From positions 124,001 through 188,000 of the forward strand of contig JAFLBO010000009.1 in NCBI GenBank assembly GCA_017303475.1: a DNA stretch of 64,000 bases, given 5' to 3'. The position numbers and the translations under genes are program-made. The stretch is from Chitinophagales bacterium (lineage in GTDB: Bacteria > Bacteroidota > Bacteroidia > Chitinophagales > Saprospiraceae). A model generated the notes under the pieces. It was not told the DNA's origin. It did no database searches and was given only the letters and a program-made list of their open reading frames with translations. Shown here piece by piece: positions 1 through 5,881 of this stretch; within the stretch, counting starts at the first letter, position 1; each line of letters starts with the position of its first letter.

Positions 1-200
1 CGGGGATTGATTTTGGCAGTACGGTAAATGGAGTCGAAAACATCGATGCAGGAAGCAATTACTGGCTTGTACCCTTCTTCCACTGCGATGGAAATCTCGC
101 CGGTGGTGATGGTGTCCAGTACTTTTCCTGTTTTATCGCGTTCTGCGCAGGACGCTACAAGCATAGCTGCGCTGATGAAAATCAAGCTTTTACGAAACAT
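1..200 (-). CDS. PstS-like substrate-binding lipoprotein (partial, 5' part)
   Basis: Only the first 66 codons are in the window; the gene runs off the left edge. The start is the ATG at 198-200. The N-terminus is a lipoprotein signal peptide ending in a lipobox (LVAS then Cys18), so the product should be an exported, membrane-anchored lipoprotein. The sequence after it (TTGEISIAVEEGYKPVI, then a stretch ending VFDSIY) resembles the first strand and helix of PstS-type phosphate or anion-binding proteins of Bacteroidota. Its ATG lies 11 bases after the stop of the small membrane protein gene, so the two are probably co-transcribed. PstS-like genes in this phylum often sit beside TonB/ExbD genes, but none is seen here. 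The ligand is unknown. Confidence 0.65.
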   Translation of the reverse strand, partial: MFRKSLIFISAAMLVASCAERDKTGKVLDTITTGEISIAVEEGYKPVIASCIDVFDSIYRTAKINP

Positions 201-211
201 ACCCTTGTGTT

Positions 212-433
212 TTAAAAATAATCGGCATAAACCCGCCAGCCCCTGTAAGTGCCGTATACCAGCAACATGATGGCAAAAATGTTGCGAAACTCCACCTGCA
301 TGTCCGGAATAAAACTTTTATCCAGCAGCAGCCAGCCGCCCATGCCCAGGTAAAATACCGTCATACTGATTCCCAGAATCAACAATGGCATTCTGAAAGA
401 GCGCCGATTTCGGATACGATCGTCTGTCGACAT
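212..433 (-). CDS. Small two-helix membrane protein of unknown function
   Basis: A 73-residue protein with a charged N-terminus (residues 1-14), a hydrophobic helix at about 15-36 and a second at about 50-63. Helices and charge pattern suggest an inner-membrane protein with two spans. I do not recognise a named family. It lies 11 bases upstream of the PstS-like lipoprotein gene on the same strand, so a shared function is likely. The gene was called from its clean open frame, coding-like composition and tight spacing. Confidence 0.6.
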   Translation of the reverse strand: MSTDDRIRNRRSFRMPLLILGISMTVFYLGMGGWLLLDKSFIPDMQVEFRNIFAIMLLVYGTYRGWRVYADYF

Positions 434-585
434 GACTAAAATGTTGTTATCAGAAACGTTGAACGGTTTTTATTCTGAAAGGTTTGTAGGGCCTGAACAG
501 AAATTTCCTTTCCAGGAAAGATGCAAATCTCTGATAAATTGGTGGGAAGGTATGCTTCGTTTTGAAAAATTGACGAAAAGAAAAT

Positions 586-798
586 AGACGGTTGACGGTG
601 GACGGCTTACGGTAGACGGCCTACGGTGGACGGTGGCGTTGCTCCTGGTATTTGTTATTAACCATAAGCTAAAGAATAAATACCAAGAGCAACGCCACCG
701 TCCACCGTAAGCCGTCCACCGTCCACCGTCCACCGTAGGCCGTCCACCGTCCACCGTAGGCCGTCCACCGTCCACCGTAGGCCGTCCACCGTTGGCCG
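586..798. repeat. Short-tandem-repeat hairpin abutting the cysS stop codon
   Basis: The left arm (586 to about 650) is made of units like GGTGGACGG and CGGTAGACGGCC; the right arm (about 677-798) holds the reverse complement (CCGTCCACC, CCGTAGGCC) many times. The core also pairs (GTTGCTC with GAGCAAC; GGTATTT with AAATACC), leaving a loop of about 25 bases. The right arm ends directly at the cysS stop codon (799-801). The stretch 434-585 shows no gene or structure. The element could end cysS transcription; it has no coding sense of its own. Related elements lie at 4921-5204 and 25233-25419. Confidence 0.85.
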
Positions 799-2301
799 TT
801 ATTTCGACCAGGAAACGCCTTCTTTGCCGTCTTTAACCGTGATGCCTACTTCGGCGAGGGCATCGCGAATTTTATCGCTGGTGGAAAAATCTTTCTGGGC
901 ACGGGCTTGTCCGCGGATTTCCAGAATGAGGCTCATGAGGCCTTCAATGGTACTGCTGTCGGCGCCGGAGGTGGTTTCGTCCCGCAAACCGAAAATATCA
1001 AAAAGGAAGGTGCTGAACACCGTTTTGATGCGCTCAATGACCCATGGAGATACCTCTGAGGCATCCATTTGTTTGTTGGCCAGTTTGTGCACGTAACTGC
1101 CAATTTCATTTAACGCGGCAATAGCAATGGCGGTGTTGAAATCGTCGTTCATGCCATCATAGGCATCTTTTACCAAGCCGAGAATGGCGCGATCTGACTC
1201 GGTTTCTGAACCGTCGAAATCGCGGGCATTTACCTGCATAGACTGGAGCAGGCGGTTGGTTTCCATGATTTTTAGGAAACCTTTTTCTGCGGCCAGCAGG
1301 GCCTCATCGGTAATATCGAGCGTACTGCGGTAGTGCGCCATGAGCATGAAGAAGCGCACGGCCATGGGTGAGTAGGCTTTGGATGTATGTTCACTATCGC
1401 CGGTAAACAGTTCCGTTGGCGTGATGGTGTTGCCATCGCTTTTGCTCATTTTTTTGCCATTGAGCAGCAGCATATTGGTGTGCAGCCAATAATTAGCCGG
1501 GTGACAACCGCAGGCGCCGTGGTTTTGGGCTACTTCATTTTCGTGGTGCGGGAACTTAAGGTCGTTGCCGCCGCCGTGGATATCAAAGGTTTTGCCCAGG
1601 TATTTGGTGCTCATGGCAGAACATTCGAGGTGCCAGCCGGGAAAACCCACAGACCATGGACTGTTCCACACCATAATATCCTGCGGACGCGCCTTCATCC
1701 AGATGGCGAAGTCGGCAGGGTGATTTTTCTCTTCCTGACTTTTCAGTTCGCGGGTTTCGGCATAGAGGTCGTCCAGAATGCGGCCGCTAACCGAGCCGTA
1801 TACGCCGGGTTGTTGGGTGGCAAATTTGGGTACATCGAAGTACACGGAGCCGTTGCGTTCGTAGGCCAGGCCGTTGTCCAGAATTTGCTGCACCATTTCA
1901 ATTTGTTCCGGAATGTGTCCGGTTGCGCGGGGCTCTATGCTCGGTGGGAGCGTGTTGAAAATCCGCATCATATCGTGGAATCCTACGGTGTAGCGCTGCG
2001 CTACTTCCATGGGTTCCAACTGTTGCACTTTGGCGCCTTTGGCCATGCGGTCTTCACCATCGTCGGTGAGGTGACCCACATCGGTGATATTGCGTACGTA
2101 TCGCACTTTATAACCAATGTGCAACAGGTAGCGGTATATCATATCGAAGCTGCAAAACGTGCGGCAGTTGCCAAGATGGACGTCACTGTAAACGGTTGGG
2201 CCGCACACATACATGCCCGCGTAGCCGGGCGTAATCGGCTTAAACTCCTCCTTTTTGCCGGAGAGCGTGTTGTAAATCTTGAGAGAATGCTGGTCTGTCA
2301 T
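799..2301 (-). CDS. cysS: Cysteinyl-tRNA synthetase
   Basis: Charges tRNA-Cys with cysteine in the cytoplasm using ATP. Class I signatures are present: the HIGH-type motif reads HLGN (residues 42-45) and the KMSKS loop is intact (284-288, GKKMSKSDGN). The usual zinc ligands can be placed at Cys33, Cys227, His252 and Glu256. At 500 residues it is a little longer than the E. coli enzyme. An in-frame TTG lies three codons upstream, but the ATG at 2299-2301 is preferred; a -7 box ends only a few bases before it, so the mRNA may be almost leaderless. The gene stands alone, with repeat-filled spacers on both sides. Confidence 0.97.
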   Translation of the reverse strand: MTDQHSLKIYNTLSGKKEEFKPITPGYAGMYVCGPTVYSDVHLGNCRTFCSFDMIYRYLLHIGYKVRYVRNITDVGHLTDDGEDRMAKGAKVQQLEPMEVAQRYTVGFHDMMRIFNTLPPSIEPRATGHIPEQIEMVQQILDNGLAYERNGSVYFDVPKFATQQPGVYGSVSGRILDDLYAETRELKSQEEKNHPADFAIWMKARPQDIMVWNSPWSVGFPGWHLECSAMSTKYLGKTFDIHGGGNDLKFPHHENEVAQNHGACGCHPANYWLHTNMLLLNGKKMSKSDGNTITPTELFTGDSEHTSKAYSPMAVRFFMLMAHYRSTLDITDEALLAAEKGFLKIMETNRLLQSMQVNARDFDGSETESDRAILGLVKDAYDGMNDDFNTAIAIAALNEIGSYVHKLANKQMDASEVSPWVIERIKTVFSTFLFDIFGLRDETTSGADSSTIEGLMSLILEIRGQARAQKDFSTSDKIRDALAEVGITVKDGKEGVSWSK

Positions 2302-2307
2302 ATCCCG

Positions 2308-2337
2308 CAAAGGTAAAGGAATTCATCATTCCTGAAA
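2308..2337 (-). promoter_or_regulatory. Putative promoter of cysS
   Basis: On the minus strand TACCTTTG (2308-2315) matches the Bacteroidota -7 consensus TAnnTTTG exactly. TTTC, 18 bases upstream (2334-2337), is a near match to the -33 TTTG. The -7 box ends 7 bases before the chosen cysS ATG, which implies a very short or absent leader. Confidence 0.5.
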
Positions 2338-2344
2338 TAGAAGA

Positions 2345-2510
2345 CACAAAGCTGTGACAAAGGCGCGAAGGCGCGAGGGCGCGAAGGTGCAAAGACTTTT
2401 AGTGGCAAAATAAAACACCAAAACACCAAAATACTGAAACACCAAAACACCAACCCCAAAAGCAACGCCAACTCAAACACTCAAACACTCAGGCACTCAA
2501 ACACTCAAAC
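2345..2510. repeat. Three short-period repeat blocks filling the cysS-lgt spacer
   Basis: Block 1 (about 2345-2402) repeats an 8-base unit of the GGCGCGAA type. Block 2 (about 2415-2453) repeats ACACCAAA. Block 3 (about 2473-2510) repeats CAAACACT. Block 3 runs through the lgt stop codon: the TGA (complement of 2505-2507) is part of a GTGTTTGAGTG unit. The block 3 unit, with AACGCCAACT beside it, recurs at 3657-3795 on the other side of lgt. No gene is seen here. Confidence 0.8.
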
Positions 2511-3656
2511 ACGCTTTTTCACGTAAATCATGCCTGCAATGCTGATGAGGAAGAGACAAATGGAAATGATTTCTGCCTGGGTGAGCTGAAGCCCGAGTAC
2601 ATCGTGGACTACGTTGACGCGGATTTTTTCAATGATGAAGCGTTCGATGGCAATCAGGCCGAGGTAGATGAAGAACATCATGCCTACGGTTTTGATGCGG
2701 CTGCGCAACGACCAGAGGATGAGGAAAATAATGCTCATCATGATCACCTCGTAGAAAGGTGTGGGGAAAACGGGGTTGGCCAGTTCGCGACAGTAATCGA
2801 ACTGACAACCTTCTATGGGAACGCCTTCTTTTAGTACGTTGTGCGGATAGCGGTAAGCCCACATCCAGTCGGGCAGGAACGACATCCAGTCGGGTTTCGG
2901 GGCAAGGTTGTCAATGCCCCAGTCGCCGTCGCCTGAAAGCTGGCAGCCGATGCGACCGAAGCCATAGCCGGCCGTGAGGGAAGGCGCCACGGCATCGGCA
3001 GTGGGCCAGAACGGGATATTATGGCGCCACATGTACCATACCACCATGACGAAGCCCATGACTAATCCGCCGAAAAATGCCAGTCCGCCACCGGAGGTCA
3101 GAGAACCGATAGGATCCTGTATAAACGCCTCCCAGTTGTCGAACAGGTCGAACAACTTGGCGCCGAGAATCCCGCCAATTGCTGCCATAACGGTCATTTC
3201 GCTCAGGCGGTCGTGCGGATACAGTTTGCGTTCGGTTACTTTGGGTTCTGGCAGTTTGCGGCGCTGGCCATCCCACCAGGTAAAGCCGGCGAGGGCTGCG
3301 GCGCCCAGGATTCCGCCCAGCCAATGCATTTTTGCAGAGAGAATTACGGAAGCCGGATCGTGCCGGAATTCGGCATAATGGAGATAAGCATACAGACCTT
3401 TTCCGAAAATAAGCAGACCGGCCACGGCATTCGACAGGATTTCGCCCATGGTAGCAGGCAAGCCTTCGGTGATTTTTACCACATCAGGCACGTAAAAACC
3501 CTCTTTGGCTTTGCGGCGCAACTCGATGTTGAACACCAGCGCACTCACCAAAAACGAAAGCGCCAGTACAAAACCGAAGGTTTTAAAAATAGACAACCAG
3601 TTGTCTGGCGAGGTGCCAAACAGGTCGTGGAAAAGATAGGAAAGGTCCGGGTACAT
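2505..3656 (-). CDS. lgt: Prolipoprotein diacylglyceryl transferase
   Basis: Transfers the diacylglyceryl group of phosphatidylglycerol to the lipobox cysteine of prolipoproteins, the first step of lipoprotein maturation, in the inner membrane. The signature reads GRIGCQLSGDGDWG (residues 234-247), where E. coli has GRIGNFINGELWG. An upstream SGGGLAFFGG stretch (188-197) matches the conserved glycine-rich loop, with Phe where E. coli has His103. Several hydrophobic segments fit a multi-span protein. At 383 residues it is longer than E. coli Lgt (291), mainly through an insertion at about 95-150. The stop codon lies inside a CAAACACT-type repeat and another repeat begins just upstream of the start codon. 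Confidence 0.93.
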   Translation of the reverse strand: MYPDLSYLFHDLFGTSPDNWLSIFKTFGFVLALSFLVSALVFNIELRRKAKEGFYVPDVVKITEGLPATMGEILSNAVAGLLIFGKGLYAYLHYAEFRHDPASVILSAKMHWLGGILGAAALAGFTWWDGQRRKLPEPKVTERKLYPHDRLSEMTVMAAIGGILGAKLFDLFDNWEAFIQDPIGSLTSGGGLAFFGGLVMGFVMVVWYMWRHNIPFWPTADAVAPSLTAGYGFGRIGCQLSGDGDWGIDNLAPKPDWMSFLPDWMWAYRYPHNVLKEGVPIEGCQFDYCRELANPVFPTPFYEVIMMSIIFLILWSLRSRIKTVGMMFFIYLGLIAIERFIIEKIRVNVVHDVLGLQLTQAEIISICLFLISIAGMIYVKKRV

Positions 3657-3795
3657 ATAGAGTGTTTGGGTGTATGAGTATCTGAGTGTTCGAGTTGGCG
3701 TTCGGCCGGGTTTTTCTGCGAAATTTTTGTCCTCAAATTAGCCGCGGCCATACTCAGCTGAACGCCAACTTGAACACTCAAACACTTAAACACTA
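3657..3795. repeat. Inverted repeat of CAAACACT units between ATP-grasp gene and lgt
   Basis: The left arm (about 3660-3702) reads as AGTGTTTG-type units ending in AGTTGGCGTTC; the right arm (about 3760-3795) is its reverse complement (GAACGCCAACT then AACACTCAAACACTT). The loop is about 55 bases. The left arm starts within about five bases of the lgt start codon. The right arm overlaps the stop codon of the ATP-grasp gene (TAG, complement of 3793-3795). The same unit and the same GCCAACT border occur at 2466-2510. Confidence 0.8.
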
Positions 3796-4788
3796 TTTTT
3801 TCTTGCCTTTGGCAGCCTTAGTCTCTGTTGGGATAGACGACATTTTTCCGGCAACGGAATCCTGTACGTATTGGCCCCAGGTGAGGTTGTTGCCGCCTTC
3901 TTTGTGGGCAAGCGCTTTTTCGATGGCCATATTGGCGGCGTTTTCCACCACCCATTCGAAGTTTTCTTCACCAACGGAATTCACATCGGCGTCTGGCGCA
4001 GGGTTGCAGAAGTCGATGGCGTAAGGAATACCGTCGCGGATGGCAAATTCCACGGTATTGAAATCGTAGCCGAGGTAATGGTTGATGCGCAGCACCAGAT
4101 CGTGCATCTGTTGGCGCAGTTCCTTGCTCACTTTATGGTCGGCTACATAACGCAGGTGGTGTGGGTTGCGTGGTTCGTAATCCATGATGCGCACATATTT
4201 ACCGCCCAGGCAGTAGCAACGGAAATAAGCATCGAAATCAATGGCTTCCTGGAGCAGCATGACCAGTGTATTGGTTTCGTTGTAATCGCGGAAGAATTCA
4301 TCGAAGTTTTCCACTTTGTACACGTTTTTCCAACCGCCGCCGGCATGAGGTTTCATGAACAGCGGAAAACCACCCAGGTAGTCGATCATTTTTTCCCAAT
4401 CCAGCGGATATTTCATGTTGCGGAAGCTCTGTGCAGAGGTATCCGGTGGCATCTCTTTGGAAGGAAGCAGAATGGTGCGCGGCACAGGCACACCGATTTT
4501 GGTACTCAGGCAGTTGTTGAAAAACTTCTCGTCGGCACTCCACCAGAAAGGGTTGTTAATCACGGCAGTTCCGTTCAGCGCAGCATTTTTCAAATAAGCG
4601 CGGTAAAACGGCACGTCCTGACTGATCCGGTCGATCATAACGGCATAAGGGGTAGGATTGCCCTGCATCAACTCATCCACATGGGTGGGTTCCGCCACCA
4701 CGCCTTTCACGTTTTTGGCATTGACACGGGCCACAAAGGCCTCGGGAAAAGTGCTTTCTTTTCCGTGGAGAATTCCGATTTTTTTCAT
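3793..4788 (-). CDS. ATP-grasp family protein
   Basis: A 331-residue cytoplasmic protein with the look of a RimK/ATP-grasp ligase: N-terminal pre-ATP domain (MKKIGILHG...), a central stretch with GGFPLFMKPHAGGGWKNV (about 140-157) that fits the ATP-binding lysine and glycine-rich loop, and VEFAIRDGIPYAIDFCNPAP (about 256-275), the acidic and Asn residues that bind magnesium in this fold. The C-terminus is a lysine-rich tail (KGKKK). The substrate cannot be told; relatives join an amino acid or small acid to an amine. It stands alone, with repeat elements directly at its 3' end and downstream of the next gene. Confidence 0.75.
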   Translation of the reverse strand: MKKIGILHGKESTFPEAFVARVNAKNVKGVVAEPTHVDELMQGNPTPYAVMIDRISQDVPFYRAYLKNAALNGTAVINNPFWWSADEKFFNNCLSTKIGVPVPRTILLPSKEMPPDTSAQSFRNMKYPLDWEKMIDYLGGFPLFMKPHAGGGWKNVYKVENFDEFFRDYNETNTLVMLLQEAIDFDAYFRCYCLGGKYVRIMDYEPRNPHHLRYVADHKVSKELRQQMHDLVLRINHYLGYDFNTVEFAIRDGIPYAIDFCNPAPDADVNSVGEENFEWVVENAANMAIEKALAHKEGGNNLTWGQYVQDSVAGKMSSIPTETKAAKGKKK

Positions 4789-4920
4789 GAATGTTGTTCG
4801 TTGATTTTTGAAATGCTGACGATTGGGTATTGGCTTGCGGCCCCAAAAAGCGGCAATTTATGCCATTTTTTCAGGCCACAAAGCACAAGGCGTAAAACTA
4901 GTCAACTTTTTGGATATTGG

Positions 4921-5204
4921 ACGGGTTACGGTGGACGGCCTACGGTAGACGGCTTCTGGTGGATGGCCTACGGTGGATGGCTTACGGTGGGTAGCTACAT
5001 TGAGGTGGGTTGTCATCCCCGGCAGGGGACCTACACAAGCCTGGCTGCGGGCAATCTTTTTTGCCAGGGGATAATCACGAAATCTGGCTTGTGTAGGTGC
5101 TGAGTACTCGGCATGACAACCCACTTCAGCATAACTACCCACCGTCCACCGTAAGCCGTCTACCGTAGGCCGTCCACCGTCCACCGTCTACCGTCCACCG
5201 TCTA
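4921..5204. repeat. 284-bp imperfect palindrome carrying the bcp stop codon
   Basis: The outer arms (4921 to about 4992, and about 5135-5204) are units of the GGTGGACGG / CCGTCCACC family seen at 586-798. The core has its own nested pairs: GGTGGGTTGTCAT with ATGACAACCCAC, and CCTACACAAGCC with GGCTTGTGTAGG. The bcp stop codon TAG (complement of 5202-5204) is part of a GTCTACC repeat unit. The remaining space 4789-4920 shows nothing else. It may end bcp transcription. Confidence 0.85.
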
Positions 5205-5654
5205 CCCCAGCAACTGCTCCGTGTGGTTTTCCGTATCTACCTTGTCGATAATACGTTCAATTTTGCCCTCACCGTCGATGACGAAAGTGGTGCGGATGAT
5301 ACCCATGTAAGCACGGCCCATGAATTTCTTTTCACCCCACACGCCGTATGACTCTGCCACTTTGTGGTCTTCGTCGGCCAGGAGGTTGAAGGGGAGGTTG
5401 TATTTATCCTGAAATTTCACGTGTTTTTTCACAGAATCCGGGCTAACGCCCAGGATTTCGTAACCCTGTGATTGAAATCTTGGGTAGCCGTCGCGCAGGC
5501 TGCAGGCCTCTGCGGTACAGCCCGGAGTGTCGTCTTTTGGGTAAAAATAGAGTACCAGTTTTTTGCCCTGGTAATCAGCCAGGCTTACGGTTTGGCCCTT
5601 TTCATTCAGGGCTGAAAAAGCAGGGGCGAGATCGCCTTCTTTTAAGTGGGACAT
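5202..5654 (-). CDS. bcp: Thioredoxin-dependent thiol peroxidase (Bcp/PrxQ)
   Basis: A peroxiredoxin of the PrxQ/Bcp class that reduces hydrogen peroxide and organic peroxides with electrons from thioredoxin, in the cytoplasm. The active-site stretch FYPKDDTPGCTAEACSLRD (about 37-55) holds the peroxidatic Cys46 and, five residues on, the resolving Cys51, the spacing typical of Bcp. The thioredoxin fold and length (150) fit the family. Immediately upstream is a 23-base palindromic block followed by G-run repeats (5661-5747), also found upstream of trpE. The stop codon is provided by the repeat element downstream. Confidence 0.95.
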   Translation of the reverse strand: MSHLKEGDLAPAFSALNEKGQTVSLADYQGKKLVLYFYPKDDTPGCTAEACSLRDGYPRFQSQGYEILGVSPDSVKKHVKFQDKYNLPFNLLADEDHKVAESYGVWGEKKFMGRAYMGIIRTTFVIDGEGKIERIIDKVDTENHTEQLLG

Positions 5655-5660
5655 GGTTAA

Positions 5661-5747
5661 TGTACAGGCGGGTTCAGCCGCCGCTGTTTGATGGGTTAGA
5701 GGGGTTAGAGGGGTTTGATGGGGTTTGATGGGGTTTGATGGGTTTGG
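5661..5747. repeat. 23-bp palindromic block plus GGGGTTTGA array upstream of bcp
   Basis: Positions 5661-5683 form a block with a GGCGG/CCGCC stem; 21 of 23 bases match 26899-26921 upstream of trpE. It is followed (5690-5747) by about six copies of a 9-11 base unit of type GGGGTTTGA/T on the plus strand, i.e. the template strand for bcp. The runs of three to five G could form a G-quadruplex. It lies within 7 bases of the bcp start codon, so it is the leader or promoter region of bcp. Confidence 0.8.
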
Positions 5748-5804
5748 GAAACTCTGGTTTTGGGTAATTGTTCAAAAAAGGGGACAATGTATTGTTGGAT
5801 AATT

Positions 5805-5871
5805 GACTGGAGTCGTTTTTTACTGAGAGTCTCACTCAAAGTGAGACTCTCAGTAAAAAACGACTCCAGTC
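5805..5871. terminator. Perfect 32-bp palindrome downstream of the GH65 gene
   Basis: Arms 5805-5836 and 5840-5871 are exact reverse complements with a 3-base loop (CAA). It ends 10 bases before the GH65 stop codon (5882-5884) and is read just after that gene. Each arm includes a run of six T or A, so it may act as a terminator, but a 32-bp perfect stem is far longer than an ordinary intrinsic terminator. Confidence 0.75.
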
Positions 5872-5881
5872 CATTGGCTAG

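Noticed and set aside
470..775. Open frame with MDGGRPTVDGGRPTVDGG-type repeats
   Set aside because: It is only the translation of the short-tandem-repeat hairpin; no start context or coding signal.
586..798. Possible CRISPR array (also considered at 25233-25419)
   Set aside because: Units are 7-12 bases, contiguous, without unique spacers, and there are no cas genes.
1387..2316. 309-codon open frame on the plus strand
   Set aside because: It is antisense to cysS, whose motifs and length are complete; the translation shows no recognisable domain.
3871..5103. 410-codon open frame on the plus strand
   Set aside because: Antisense to the ATP-grasp gene and running into the repeat palindrome; no domain and unlikely composition.
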